From: Planctomycetaceae bacterium
Lineage (GTDB): Bacteria > Planctomycetota > Planctomycetia > Planctomycetales > Planctomycetaceae
Assembly: GCA_020638955.1 (NCBI GenBank)
Contig: JACKHO010000005.1
Span: forward strand, 186,001-250,000
Length of the DNA stretch: 64,000 bases
Reading direction: 5' to 3'
Part shown: piece after piece, positions 1 to 10,126 of the stretch
Numbering within the stretch: the first letter of the stretch is position 1
How the letters are laid out: the number at the start of each line of letters is the position of its first letter
The notes under the pieces: generated by a model
What the model was told of the DNA's origin: nothing
Database searches by the model: none
Seen by the model: the letters and a program-made list of their open reading frames with translations, nothing else
Position numbers and translations under genes: made by a program

Positions 1-3000
1 GGCAATGACGTGGCCGCCAAAAACCTCTCGTCCAATGAATTGGGACTACTGAAGCTCTGGATTGATCAGGGTGCCAAGGGAGCCGATGCTGTTGCATCGC
101 TCTCCCCGAAAAACTGGCAACCACTCCCGCCGGGCAATCATCCCGTTCAGGCACTCGCCCTAACCGAAGATGGACAATTCATTGCCGCCGGACGGGCCAA
201 TCAAATCTTTCTGTATCATGTACCGACAGGCTCAATCGTCACGCGTTTGTCTGATCCAGCGCTCAATCAGTTCATTGCGAAACCAACCGGGGCAGCAGCA
301 TCTGAGTTTACAGGCATTGCTCATCGCGACTTGGTCCAATCGCTGACGTTCAATGCCGACGGTGACCTGCTCGCATCAGGCAGTTTTCGCGAAGTTAAAC
401 TCTGGCGACGCCCGCGCGATGTCACGAAGTACACACTCGATTTAGGTGAGGGCGGAACCGCAATTGCCGTCAGTCCCGATAAGGCCTGGCTGGCAATCGC
501 TACGGCCGAGAACAAAGTCCGACTCTACAGCGCCGCCGATGGGAAGCCAGGACCAGTTCTCGAAGGTCACACAGGTTCGATTACGTCGCTACGATTTGCT
601 CCGGACGGAACAAGACTTCTGTCGGGTTCGCAGGACCAAACAGTGCGATTGTGGGATGCACAATCTGGTACCGCGGTGGCCGTGGTTGATACTCCCGCAC
701 CAGTCAACGCCATTGAACTGGTCAACGTCGACAATCCGACGGAACAGCAGCCACATCCCGCCCAGTGGCTTGTGACCGGACATGCCGACAACATGATTCG
801 CGTGTGGGAACTTCCTGCAAACAGTTCGCCATCTCATATTGCCGGCGCAGAGAAACTATTGTTGGCAACCACCACGCGAGACGCCTCCCTCATGGCGAGT
901 GTCTCGGAGCAGGGAAATGTCCGCGTTGTTACGCTGCGTGCGTCCGCAGGCCAGCCCGCCGGACATGAAATCGCGACGTGGCAAATCAGCGATGGTGTCA
1001 CAGCAGCAACCTTTGCACGATTGCCGGAAATCGCCAATCCCCAGGCCGACACTACGGCCCAAACGCACGTCTTGGTGACGGGAAATTCCAACGGACTCAT
1101 TCGGGTCTGGTCCCTGCCTGACCACAAACTCCTCCGGGAATTCCGAAGTGAGGCCTCACCAGTGACGGCACTGAGCACCTCACATGACGGGCGGCTGCTG
1201 ACCTCCGGTCTGGAGACCGGTGGACTCACGCAATGGGATATGGCTGCCGTATTGCAGAGTTCCGGGGACGACAAAGCCTCAACGAATTCCCCAGTGATTG
1301 CCCATACTCTGAGTCCCTCGAGGAAGTTGCTCGCAGTCGCGGGAACACATCAGGGGCAACCTGCTGTGTTCGTTCAGAACACGGAAAACAAGCAACTGGT
1401 CGCCACGTTGACCGGTCATTCCGGTCTCATCCGTACGCTCGCGTTTAGTAAGAATGAAACACAACTTCTTAGCGGCAGTGACGACAAGTCAGTACGTATC
1501 TGGAATCTTCAGGCCCCGTCAGAGGCTCCAAAGACAGTGGCCGAATTGCCAGCAGCAGTGACGGCCGTCGGTGCGAATGACGATGTCTCTCAGGTGCTGG
1601 TGGGCTTCGCCGATAATGCACTGCGGTTGTATAACGCAAACGCCGATTCTCCCGAGACGCTCATCATCAAGGAGTTCAGTGGCAACGCCGGGCCCGTTAT
1701 CGCGGTGGGGACATTCGGCGGACAGTTCTACTCAGTTTCAGCGGACAAGAGTGTGCGGTTCTGGAATCCCGCTGATGGTGCGCAGACGCGAGCTTTCAAT
1801 TTGCCGACGGCTATTACCGCATTCGCCCAATCGAGTGATGGTCAGCGGCTCGTGTTTGCCGGAGATGATCGCCAAATTCGAGTCATTCAAACCGACAACG
1901 GCAACACGCTGCAAACACTCAACGGATTTGCTCAACCAATCACAAGCGTCAGTCTCTCCGCCGACGGACAACAACTGGCCGCAGTTACGAACAACGGCGA
2001 GTTATCCGACTGGAATGTGCCCGGACAACACGTGTTGGAAGTGTTGCCAACTGCTGATTTGGCGTTGGCGCAGCTCACACAGGCAGGGGCACCGCTCGCC
2101 ACGGTAAGTCGCCAGGGGCAATTGGATTCCTGGACGATGGTTTTCCAAAGGCGTTTTGACGGAATCGCCCAGCCCATTACGGCACTCGAATATCATCCCA
2201 ACGGGCAAGTGCTCTTCACGACCGCGGCTGACGGTTCCTTCCGGGGTTACAATACTCAGAATGCCCAACAGACATTTGCCACGAGCCATGGCGCGAAAGT
2301 GCTCGATTTGGGGATTTCCTCCGATGGAAATATCCTCGCAACCGCCGGTGAGAATTCCCAGGTACGCCTGTGGAACAGTTCCGGCGGCGGTGTAGCCGTT
2401 CAGCAAATCAGCGGGTTACCGGGACCGGCAACCCGCGTGGCCTTCTCAGCTGACAATTCGAAAGTCATTGTCGCCACGGGCGGCGAGCATCCTGTTTCCC
2501 GGCTGTACGATTTTCAGTCCGGTCAGTTCCTCGAACAATTCGACGGGGGGGATGGTCCAGTTATCAATGTCGAAGCAGCTCCGCTACGGCCCGACGTTCC
2601 GCCAACTGGGCAGAAGGCAGCGATCCTGGTCGCTTCAATTACGGGAACAAAGTCCTGGGAGCCATCCTACCTGAGAACGGTTCCCGGTCATGGTGGACCA
2701 GTGAACGCGCTGGCCGCCATTCCCGAGAATCCAAAGCAGGTCTTCGCGGGAAGTACCGACACGACAATTCGTCGATGGAACCTGGAATCGGGCCAGGCGA
2801 TGCAGCAGTTCAATCATGGTGGACCGGTCAACTCGATTGCCGTCCGACCTGATGGACAGCGGCTTGCATCGGCCAGTGAGAATCACACAGCGAAGTTGTT
2901 CAATGTCAATGGGCAACAAATCGCGGAAATGCGCGGCGACGTGCGGCGACGCATTGCTCAGACGCGCGCACAACAACAGCTCACGGCATCCAATGCTCGA

Positions 3001-4620
3001 TTGAACGCTGCTAAGCAACTGCTGCAACAGGCAGAACAGGATTTGCCGACACGTACGAACGCGGAGAAAACTCTGGCCGACAACCTTGCCAAGGCGAACG
3101 AGGAAGTCACGAAGAACGAGGCCGCGCTCGAGAAGGCGCGTCAGGAAAAGCTTGTCGCGGAAAAAGCGGCACTGGACGCGACCTCGAAGGCTAAGGAGGC
3201 ATTGGCCGAAAAGGAAACGGCTGAATTGGCTGCCCGCGCAGCCACAGCCGCCATGCAACTCGCACAAACAACAATGCAGCGGCTGCAGCAGGCATCCAAC
3301 ATCGCTCCGGCGAATGAAGAACTCAAGACGCTCCTCGCCAAGGCCATGGAAGAATTGACTCGGTGTCAGCAGGAATCACAGACGGCCACAGCCGCAGTCC
3401 AGGCGCCGACCCAAAAGGCACAGGAAATGGCGACGTTGGCCAACACCGCCGCTCAGACGGTTACTGGAACTCAGAAACCATTTACCGATGCTCTCACCGC
3501 ACTGAAGATGTCGCTTGCCAATCAGAATCTGCTGGCTCAACAGCACGTTCTCGCTGCCCAGGAACTCAAGGTGGCTCAGGACCTTGTCCCGACCCGTAAA
3601 GAGCTGGTTACACAGGCTGAAGCCATGCAAGTTCAGGCACAGGAAGCGGTCAATACAGCCAACACTGCTGCTCAGGAGGCCGACCTCGCAATCCGGTCAG
3701 TGACCTTCTCGCCCGATGGAGCGACTCTACTCACGGCCGGCGAATTTGCCAGCGCCCATTTGTGGGATGCGGAAACCGGTACCGCGCTGACGGCATTTGC
3801 AGCGCACACAGCGCCACTTCAGGCAGCCGCATTCACCGAGGAAGGAATGTTCGTTTCAATTTCAGCCGACAAAACAGCCCGACTCTGGGAAGTGAGCCCC
3901 GGCTGGACACTCGAACGAACCATTGGCAGCGTGGATGATTCCCAAACGATTTCGCACCGCGTCACGTCTGTTGACTTCAATGCCGATGCGTCGCGTCTGC
4001 TGTTTGCGGGCGGTGTTCCGTCAAGGAATGGGGAACTGCAGGTGTACGACATTGCTGACGGCAAGGTCCTGCTGTCATTGCCTCAGGCCCATGACGACGT
4101 CATCTATTCCGCTCGTTTCTCACCGGACGGACGCCACATTGCTTCGGGCGGTGCCGACAAGTATTTGCGCACGTTCGACATCGAAAGTGGCCAGCAACTC
4201 CACCGGTTCGAAGGGCACACGAACTACGTGCTGGGTGTCGACTGGAAAGGGAATGGCCAGTTGATTGTCTCCGCCGGAGCAGATAACACAGTGAAAGTTT
4301 GGGAGGCCGAAAGTGCCGACCAGCAACGAACCATTGAAAACCAGTTTGCGCGTCACGTCACGTCGGTTCAATACATTGGAGAGACGGACAGTATTGTGAC
4401 AAGTTGTGGCGACAAGTTGGTCCGGTTCCACAATGCTTCGAACGGCGGGCTGGAACGCAACTTCGGTGACATTCAGGTCTGGCCGCATTGTGTTGCCTGC
4501 ACACCAGATCGAAGTATTGTCGCGGCAGGCGACGCCTCTGGGACAATTACAATCTGGAATGGTCAGAACGGGCAACTGCTTCGCAAGATGGAAACGCCAT
4601 CGGCCGAGCCATCACCTTAA
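1..4620 (+). CDS. WD40-repeat protein with central coiled coil (5' end outside window)
   Basis: The reading frame is open to the left edge, so the true start lies upstream; the GTG at 10 is only the first start-like codon in view. The first residues (LSSNELGLLKLWIDQGAKG) resemble the end of a planctomycete PSCyt1-type cytochrome domain, which would place the missing N-terminus in the envelope. From about 130 on, WD40 blades repeat, for example GHTGSITSLRFAPDG followed by QTVRLWDA near 565-660, and GHSGLIRTLAFSKNE near 1415. The blades break off near 2930 and an Ala/Glu/Gln-rich helical stretch follows to about 3690. WD40 blades then resume (RSVTFSPDGATLL) and run to the C-terminus. The protein is probably a scaffold; no catalytic motif is visible. 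A strong hairpin follows the stop codon. Confidence 0.85.
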   Translation, partial: GNDVAAKNLSSNELGLLKLWIDQGAKGADAVASLSPKNWQPLPPGNHPVQALALTEDGQFIAAGRANQIFLYHVPTGSIVTRLSDPALNQFIAKPTGAAASEFTGIAHRDLVQSLTFNADGDLLASGSFREVKLWRRPRDVTKYTLDLGEGGTAIAVSPDKAWLAIATAENKVRLYSAADGKPGPVLEGHTGSITSLRFAPDGTRLLSGSQDQTVRLWDAQSGTAVAVVDTPAPVNAIELVNVDNPTEQQPHPAQWLVTGHADNMIRVWELPANSSPSHIAGAEKLLLATTTRDASLMASVSEQGNVRVVTLRASAGQPAGHEIATWQISDGVTAATFARLPEIANPQADTTAQTHVLVTGNSNGLIRVWSLPDHKLLREFRSEASPVTALSTSHDGRLLTSGLETGGLTQWDMAAVLQSSGDDKASTNSPVIAHTLSPSRKLLAVAGTHQGQPAVFVQNTENKQLVATLTGHSGLIRTLAFSKNETQLLSGSDDKSVRIWNLQAPSEAPKTVAELPAAVTAVGANDDVSQVLVGFADNALRLYNANADSPETLIIKEFSGNAGPVIAVGTFGGQFYSVSADKSVRFWNPADGAQTRAFNLPTAITAFAQSSDGQRLVFAGDDRQIRVIQTDNGNTLQTLNGFAQPITSVSLSADGQQLAAVTNNGELSDWNVPGQHVLEVLPTADLALAQLTQAGAPLATVSRQGQLDSWTMVFQRRFDGIAQPITALEYHPNGQVLFTTAADGSFRGYNTQNAQQTFATSHGAKVLDLGISSDGNILATAGENSQVRLWNSSGGGVAVQQISGLPGPATRVAFSADNSKVIVATGGEHPVSRLYDFQSGQFLEQFDGGDGPVINVEAAPLRPDVPPTGQKAAILVASITGTKSWEPSYLRTVPGHGGPVNALAAIPENPKQVFAGSTDTTIRRWNLESGQAMQQFNHGGPVNSIAVRPDGQRLASASENHTAKLFNVNGQQIAEMRGDVRRRIAQTRAQQQLTASNARLNAAKQLLQQAEQDLPTRTNAEKTLADNLAKANEEVTKNEAALEKARQEKLVAEKAALDATSKAKEALAEKETAELAARAATAAMQLAQTTMQRLQQASNIAPANEELKTLLAKAMEELTRCQQESQTATAAVQAPTQKAQEMATLANTAAQTVTGTQKPFTDALTALKMSLANQNLLAQQHVLAAQELKVAQDLVPTRKELVTQAEAMQVQAQEAVNTANTAAQEADLAIRSVTFSPDGATLLTAGEFASAHLWDAETGTALTAFAAHTAPLQAAAFTEEGMFVSISADKTARLWEVSPGWTLERTIGSVDDSQTISHRVTSVDFNADASRLLFAGGVPSRNGELQVYDIADGKVLLSLPQAHDDVIYSARFSPDGRHIASGGADKYLRTFDIESGQQLHRFEGHTNYVLGVDWKGNGQLIVSAGADNTVKVWEAESADQQRTIENQFARHVTSVQYIGETDSIVTSCGDKLVRFHNASNGGLERNFGDIQVWPHCVACTPDRSIVAAGDASGTITIWNGQNGQLLRKMETPSAEPSP

Positions 4621-4653
4621 TCGCAAAGCGATTCGCACAACGTCACAAAAGCA

Positions 4654-4683
4654 GAAAGGCCACTGACGAATCAGTGGCCTTTC
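4654..4683. terminator. Bidirectional intrinsic terminator between convergent genes
   Basis: A perfect 13-bp stem (4654-4666 with 4671-4683) closes on a CGAA tetraloop. It lies between the stop of the WD40 gene (4620) and the stop of the minus-strand DUF1501 gene (4715). The T-rich end of each arm could serve as the U-tract in either direction. Confidence 0.8.
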
Positions 4684-4714
4684 TCGATTGAACTTCAGAT
4701 TGTTGAAGCAACTC

Positions 4715-6028
4715 CTAAACGAGTTCCTCGATGGGCTTTCCGGTTTCGATCATATAAGTCGGTCGTCCCGACTGATTCGTGAACTGAGCCCGCTGATCGA
4801 TATTCAGTACCTGGAAAATTGTCGCCATCAAATCTTGCGGCGTAATGGGTGTTGTCTTGGGAACGTCGACTTTTTCTGCGGACTCACCAACGACCTGTCC
4901 CATCTGAAGACCACCACCGGCCAGGGCGAGTGTGCTGAGTGGTGCCCAGTGGTCGCGTCCGGCGCCTCCGTTGATTTTCGGAGTCCGACCAAATTCACCA
5001 CTAATGACCAGCAGGACGTTGTCCAACTGTCCGCGTTGATCCAAGTCCTCAACCAGAGCAGCAACCGCCCGGTCCACCTCGGGGCCGCGGCGATCCATTT
5101 CCTGTTTGATGTTGCCGTGCATGTCCCAACCACCGTAGTTCAGGGTGACAAATCCCACCCCGGACTCGCAGAGCCGTCGAGCCTGCAGCAACTGTTGTCC
5201 CAACCCTGGGCCGTAGCGATCAACAACGCGTGGATCTTCGTACTTCAAATCGAATGACTGTTGAGCACGGCTGAGAATTAAGTCGAAGGCCTGCTGGTCA
5301 AATGAATCGAGTCCTTCCATGAGGCCAGATCGATCAATTTCGCGGCGTACATTGTCAATTCCGCTCAACATTTCGCGGCGGTTGTCGAGCCGTGTGCGGT
5401 CAACCGTCAACGCCATGTTTCGGCGTGCTTCTCCCCCTGGATCAAACGGTCCAAACGCCGTTCCCAAAAACGCGGGACCATCAGCGTAAATTCCGCCGAG
5501 TCGCACATAGGTCGGCAGTCCCGTGGTTGGATGGTTCGTTCCCCGAACGCGTGAAACAATCGACCCCAAGAACGGTCGGTTTGCCACAGCGCCATTGTCT
5601 GCCAGCCGGTTGTCGTAGCCGGTCATGACGTAATGTGTTCCGCCAGAGTGACCGCTGTTGGTGTGTGCGAATGAACGCACAAAGGCCATCCGGTCAGCAA
5701 CCTGGGCCATGCGTTCGAAGTTACCGCCGAGGGTAACTCCGGGGAGTACCGTCTGGACTTCGCCTGTAACGCTTCGGTATTCCGAAGGGGCCGTCATTTT
5801 GGGGTCGAATGTTTCGACCTGAGTTGGGCCGCCACTCAGCCACAGCCAAATGACGGACTTGTCCGCCGTTGGTCCCAGTTCACCAGCGGCAGCCTGCTGC
5901 CGCAGCAAGTCGGATGTGGTGAGTCCTGCAACTCCCGCACCGAGGCCGAGACCTCCCACCCGCATGAAATCCCGTCGAGAGAGCCCTTCACAATTTGACC
6001 GCCGCGGTCCGCACAGAAAGTCAATCAT
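4715..6028 (-). CDS. DUF1501 domain-containing Tat-exported protein
   Basis: This 437-residue protein belongs to the DUF1501 family, which is abundant in planctomycetes and related to alkaline-phosphatase/sulfatase-like folds. The start chosen is the ATG at 6028, because a GGAG lies about 10 bases upstream and the product then begins just before a twin-arginine signal, SRRDFMRVGGLGLGAG. Other family marks are SGGPTQVETFDPK near the N-terminus and GEFGRTPKINGGAGRDHW in the C-terminal third. Members usually follow a PSCyt1/DUF1549/DUF1553 gene. Here the gene stands alone, convergent with a WD40 gene. The substrate is unknown, and export to the periplasm is inferred from the Tat signal. Confidence 0.9.
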   Translation of the reverse strand: MIDFLCGPRRSNCEGLSRRDFMRVGGLGLGAGVAGLTTSDLLRQQAAAGELGPTADKSVIWLWLSGGPTQVETFDPKMTAPSEYRSVTGEVQTVLPGVTLGGNFERMAQVADRMAFVRSFAHTNSGHSGGTHYVMTGYDNRLADNGAVANRPFLGSIVSRVRGTNHPTTGLPTYVRLGGIYADGPAFLGTAFGPFDPGGEARRNMALTVDRTRLDNRREMLSGIDNVRREIDRSGLMEGLDSFDQQAFDLILSRAQQSFDLKYEDPRVVDRYGPGLGQQLLQARRLCESGVGFVTLNYGGWDMHGNIKQEMDRRGPEVDRAVAALVEDLDQRGQLDNVLLVISGEFGRTPKINGGAGRDHWAPLSTLALAGGGLQMGQVVGESAEKVDVPKTTPITPQDLMATIFQVLNIDQRAQFTNQSGRPTYMIETGKPIEELV

Positions 6029-6357
6029 AGCACAAACTCCAGGAACGTTGGGGAAGCACTCTCTACCTGATATCGGCAAAAGTTGATCTATGATATTTGA
6101 TTCTTTCCGCTTCGCAAGCTGAGTTTGCCCTAAGGAGGCACTTCAGAGGCGGTGAATCGGGAAGAGATTTCACGACAAAAACGCTCCTCAAGGGCCATTC
6201 GGTCGAGTCTTGGGGACAACCAGAGGAATTAATCTCCCTCAGTGTGATCCAACCCATGTCATTCTGCATCGCTCGAGGTATCTTTGATTGAGTGGGATGC
6301 GTTCGAATTCATCGGCTGTCCATGACGATGTTGTCTGAGCTACGGAGAATTGCAGTG
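6029..6357. other. Intergenic region between divergent genes
   Basis: About 330 bases separate the DUF1501 start from the SGNH-like hydrolase start. The hydrolase frame stays open upstream to an ATG at 6292, but the residues before 6358 do not resemble a signal peptide. I see no RNA gene and no convincing promoter here. Confidence 0.4.
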
Positions 6358-7587
6358 ATGTCGTGTCGATTGATGTCAGCGGTTGTTGTGCTATTTGGAC
6401 TTGCCAGTCCGGCATTTGGATTCGAAGTCACTGCAACCATTCGGAAAATTGATCCTGAAAAACGCGTCGCCAACGTGTTTGCAAATGGACAGGAACGAAC
6501 GGTCAAAATTGCGATGGATGCCAAGTTTCTTGATGAAGCTGGGGAGAATCTCAAGGATGGACTGAGTGCTCCCGAATTCAAAGCTGGGACCACCGTGACG
6601 TTGACTGTGGAACGAAACGGGAATGTTCCCGAAATTGTTTCCATTCGCCTGGGAGGACGAACGAACCCGTCTCGCCCGATGCGTGCTTCGGTGGGGAAGC
6701 CCTCAGTTGGATTCAAGCCGCTCACGGAAATGACATTGCAGGATCGTTACAAAGGCGAAGATGGTGGTCTCTACGGTCAAGGGAACAATGAGCCTCCAGC
6801 GGAGTTGGCAGCGACCGCGAAATGCGTCGCAGCCACAATTCAGCCGCTGGATGCGAATGGCAAACCGGCGGAGAATGGAAAGATTGGACTCGTCTCCATC
6901 AGTATGTCGAATGCGACGCAGGAGTTTTCGCGGTTCAAACAACTGGCCGATGCCGACCCGGAAAAATCATCCCGCGTAGCTGTCGTCGATTGCGCTCAAG
7001 GCGGACAAACCATGGCCCGCTGGGCAGACGCCAGGGCAGCCTGCTGGTCGGAAGCCGAGCGCCGACTGTCAGCGGCTGGAGTTGCTCGCGAGCAGATTCA
7101 GGTGGCGTGGGTCAAACTCGCCAATGCGGGACCAAGCGGAGAACTGCAGGTCCACGGCAAACAACTCGAACAAGACACGCGAACCGTGTTGGCCAATCTG
7201 GTCAAGTTCTTTCCCAATTTGAAAGTTGCTTATTTGGGGAGTCGAATTTACGGCGGCTACGCAGATGGACAACTCAATCCGGAGCCGTATGCGTATGAAG
7301 GGGCGTTTGTCGTCCGCTGGCTTATTCAAAACCAGTCAAAAGGTGATATGGATTTGAATTTCAATCCGCAGCAAGGCCCCGTCCACGCACCGCTGCTTTT
7401 GTGGGGCCCGTACTTCTGGGGCGACGGGACAACTCCCCGTAAGAGTGACGGCCTCATCTGGGAGCGGAGCGATTTCGTGAACGACGGCACGCATCCCAGC
7501 GACTCCGGACGACAGAAAGTTGCTGCGCAATTGTTGGATTTCTTTAAGCAGGACGCGCACGCACGAACGTGGTTTGTTGAGAAATGA
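6358..7587 (+). CDS. Secreted SGNH/GDSL-like hydrolase candidate
   Basis: The chosen start at 6358 gives a 409-residue protein with a signal peptide (SCRLMSAVVVLFGLASPAFG) and a GGAG about 13 bases upstream; ATGs at 6292 and 6328 are alternatives. After a small beta-rich region (residues about 22-110) comes a segment with a Ser-containing strand (IGLVSISMSN). Near the end lies DGTHPSDSGRQ, where D376 and H379 match the DxxH catalytic block of SGNH hydrolases. The nucleophile block is not the standard GDSL, so function is inferred from the fold-like pattern and the C-terminal motif only. The gene converges on the prenyltransferase-repeat gene with a 46-base gap. Confidence 0.6.
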   Translation: MSCRLMSAVVVLFGLASPAFGFEVTATIRKIDPEKRVANVFANGQERTVKIAMDAKFLDEAGENLKDGLSAPEFKAGTTVTLTVERNGNVPEIVSIRLGGRTNPSRPMRASVGKPSVGFKPLTEMTLQDRYKGEDGGLYGQGNNEPPAELAATAKCVAATIQPLDANGKPAENGKIGLVSISMSNATQEFSRFKQLADADPEKSSRVAVVDCAQGGQTMARWADARAACWSEAERRLSAAGVAREQIQVAWVKLANAGPSGELQVHGKQLEQDTRTVLANLVKFFPNLKVAYLGSRIYGGYADGQLNPEPYAYEGAFVVRWLIQNQSKGDMDLNFNPQQGPVHAPLLLWGPYFWGDGTTPRKSDGLIWERSDFVNDGTHPSDSGRQKVAAQLLDFFKQDAHARTWFVEK

Positions 7588-7633
7588 CAACGACAAGTAA
7601 CCGTGGCTGTTAGCAGGATGCCGTGTGACTTCA

Positions 7634-8704
7634 CTATCGCTGATAAATGGGCAGGTAGCCGTAGTCGATAGCCAGGGCCAGGACAGCGAGACTCGTCGAG
7701 TAGATTCTTCCAGCGCCTCGTTCGCTACCGTGGGTGGGGGTCCAGCCGCCGTCCGCGTCTTGGATGGGAAGCAACGTCTCAATGAGATGCCGACGATTAT
7801 TGTCGGCGAAGTCGCCACCCATTTTGTACATCCCAACGCCGGTGTAGTAGACGCCGTAGTAGAAGTAGCTGTCGCGTTCGCGGAGAGGATTGGCCAGTAG
7901 CCAGTTTGCGCCACCCATTGCTTCCTCGGTGTGATGGGCTCCACACACTTCCAGGCACGTAATGCCCGTACCAGTCAGTGTCGGGGTTGGTCCGTTGCCC
8001 GGTTGGTAACCGAATCCGCGATTTTCCCGCACGCCGCAGGCCTTCACATATCCCACGGCACCGTCGATCGCGTCGGCCGGGACGTCGCAGCCAATGTCTT
8101 TCGCGGCACGCAGCGCCATGACCTGCCAGCCGGTGACGCTCAAGTCACTGTCGCGGCTGTCAATTTGATAACGCCACCCGCCCTGGTGGCGGTCGTTCTT
8201 GTCGTATGCCTGGCTTTGGAGAATGAGTCGAATGGCTCGTTCCAGCGCGCGACGCACCACGGGCGCATCGGAGTCCGGCATCATGCCGCACACTTCGGCG
8301 AGCATAAGGGTGCATATGCCGTGGCTGTACATGGGGCCGTGCGTCCTTTGGGAATTGATGAGCATGCCGTTCTGTTCCTGCAGCGACACCACCCACATGA
8401 CCGCCCTGGTAATTTGGTCGCCATAAGGCCCCTCGCCAGGAACGTGTCCTGCCGCCATGAATGACATGACCGCGAGCGAAGTAATGGCGGTCGAATCACC
8501 CCAGCTGTCGGTGCGCCAACTGCCATTGGGCTGCTGCTGCGAGGCCAGAAACTCAAGGGAGCGGGCAATCGACGCATCAACGGCCTGCTCGTTGATTTGC
8601 TGAGCAGACGCAGGCGCAGCGCAAATGCTGCCGAGACACAGCAACAACACGGCAAGAAACACAAAACGCGGCCAGTTCTTCAGGCTAGTGCGGCTGGTCA
8701 TCAT
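7634..8704 (-). CDS. Secreted prenyltransferase/squalene-oxidase repeat protein
   Basis: The 356-residue product begins at tandem ATGs (8704 and 8701) and carries an export signal, NWPRFVFLAVLLLCLGSICAAPASAQ. The rest is a run of alpha-alpha barrel repeats of the squalene-cyclase/prenyltransferase type: RSLEFLASQQQPNGSW, HQGGWRYQIDSRDSDLSVTG, and IQDADGGWTP near the C-terminus. No DxDD cyclase acid motif is present. It is therefore probably a binding or processing domain in the periplasm rather than a triterpene cyclase. Its start overlaps the end of the upstream DUF58 gene by 20 bases, so the two are very likely co-transcribed and translationally coupled. Confidence 0.8.
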   Translation of the reverse strand: MMTSRTSLKNWPRFVFLAVLLLCLGSICAAPASAQQINEQAVDASIARSLEFLASQQQPNGSWRTDSWGDSTAITSLAVMSFMAAGHVPGEGPYGDQITRAVMWVVSLQEQNGMLINSQRTHGPMYSHGICTLMLAEVCGMMPDSDAPVVRRALERAIRLILQSQAYDKNDRHQGGWRYQIDSRDSDLSVTGWQVMALRAAKDIGCDVPADAIDGAVGYVKACGVRENRGFGYQPGNGPTPTLTGTGITCLEVCGAHHTEEAMGGANWLLANPLRERDSYFYYGVYYTGVGMYKMGGDFADNNRRHLIETLLPIQDADGGWTPTHGSERGAGRIYSTSLAVLALAIDYGYLPIYQR

Positions 8705-10052
8705 ACAACTGTCCAATTTCTTCCGGGGCAATTCCCAAAACCTGCATTTCCCCATTCAACAATTCGTTATTCGCTGACTGCTGGATGAGTTGACGAATCA
8801 GTTTGCCGCGGGTTGAAAGCAGCAACACCCGTCGATTCTTATCTCGCAATTCCACCAAACTGTCCAGTACAGGTTGCGGATTCGAGTTGGTTGTCGACTC
8901 GACAACGGCAAATAAATCGAGCATTTGCTCTGTCTGACCATCTCCGATTTCGCCGAGCCAATCCAGCGTTTTCTTTCCGACCAACCGCACATTGAGCGAA
9001 GTTTCGCGGCTGTTTCGCTGCTGATCGAGGCATAATGTGGCCGCAAACCGGAGCAAGAGTTCGACATTCGCCTCGTTCAGCTTTGGATCTTGCCAGACGT
9101 CGACAATCACCAGCAAATGCCGGTCGCGGCTTTCACGGTACTCCTTCACCATGAGTTCATTCATGCGGGCCGAAGTTCGCCAGTGAATGAGCCGGGTGTC
9201 GTCGCCGGGGCGATACTCCCGCGTGCTGTGCATTTCGTCGTTGAACGGACCAGATTGTGGCTGAACGTACGTAACAAGTTCAGACGCATGTGTAATGCGA
9301 CTGCGCCAACTGGGAAGCATGTGGCCAATTCGAGGATAGACCAACAGTTGCGCCTGCTCGGCAAAGGAGACGCCGCGTTCAATGAGTCCGAGGGGAAACC
9401 GCGTGTCGACCGTCGTTGGTCCAAAGATGTATTCGCCTCGCTTATGCAGGCAGAGTTCATAGTGTCCCCGTTGTTTCGATTTTGGTGGGACACGCATAAA
9501 CACAATTTCCGGCCGCAAACTGCCTTGGTGATGCCGGACGAGGTCGCGACATATCATCACCCAGGCGGAGAGCCACCATTTACCGTTGCCGAGTGTCATG
9601 GTCACCGTAAAGGGCTCGCCGACCATCACCCGCTTGGGCAATTCGCGGGAAATGCTCAGCGACCGCAGCATGACGAAGGCCATATTGCCGTTCATGATGA
9701 GCGAACCAGCAAACAGGGCGAACACCATCATGAGCGTGTTGGATTTGCCAATCATCGAACCGACGAACAGCACAATCATAATGATGAGAAACAAGGCTCC
9801 CTCAGTAGGAAGCCGGAACCGCATACTTCGCTGGGCCAGGCTGGGCCAGTAAGAAACAATGAGTTCCTTCAATCCCCACACGGAGAGCGACACTGCTGCG
9901 AAGTACAGGAGATACTCGGAATAACCCCCAATTCGTTCGCGCATCATGCCCGTGAGCAATTCGAACAGAAACAACCCGAGCCCAACCGTCATGGCGACGG
10001 CCCCCTGGAGGGATGCAGTTCGAGGAATGGGGGGGGATGACGAATTGGGCAT
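8685..10052 (-). CDS. DUF58 domain-containing membrane protein
   Basis: This 455-residue protein has several hydrophobic segments in the first 110 residues (GAVAMTVGLGLFLFELL; EGALFLIIMIVLFVGSMIG; LMMVFALFAGSLI). A soluble part follows with the hallmark DUF58 block YRPGDDTRLIHWRTSARMNE. A vWA-like segment comes next (HLLVIVDVW). DUF58 proteins usually sit next to a MoxR AAA+ ATPase; none is present here, and the neighbour is the secreted prenyltransferase-repeat protein, whose start it overlaps. The exact role is unknown, but the family is linked to envelope or metal-insertion chaperone systems. Confidence 0.88.
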   Translation of the reverse strand: MPNSSSPPIPRTASLQGAVAMTVGLGLFLFELLTGMMRERIGGYSEYLLYFAAVSLSVWGLKELIVSYWPSLAQRSMRFRLPTEGALFLIIMIVLFVGSMIGKSNTLMMVFALFAGSLIMNGNMAFVMLRSLSISRELPKRVMVGEPFTVTMTLGNGKWWLSAWVMICRDLVRHHQGSLRPEIVFMRVPPKSKQRGHYELCLHKRGEYIFGPTTVDTRFPLGLIERGVSFAEQAQLLVYPRIGHMLPSWRSRITHASELVTYVQPQSGPFNDEMHSTREYRPGDDTRLIHWRTSARMNELMVKEYRESRDRHLLVIVDVWQDPKLNEANVELLLRFAATLCLDQQRNSRETSLNVRLVGKKTLDWLGEIGDGQTEQMLDLFAVVESTTNSNPQPVLDSLVELRDKNRRVLLLSTRGKLIRQLIQQSANNELLNGEMQVLGIAPEEIGQLYDDQPH

Positions 10053-10126
10053 AGGAATTCAGGCGATGTGCCGGAGATGAGTGCCGAGTATCCCACGCCA
10101 GTGGAGCAAACTCAACGCCGCGCTGC

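Noticed and set aside
9090..10040. Long plus-strand open frame of about 316 codons
   Set aside because: It is antisense to the DUF58 gene, has His/Arg-rich composition typical of a shadow frame and no recognisable domain.
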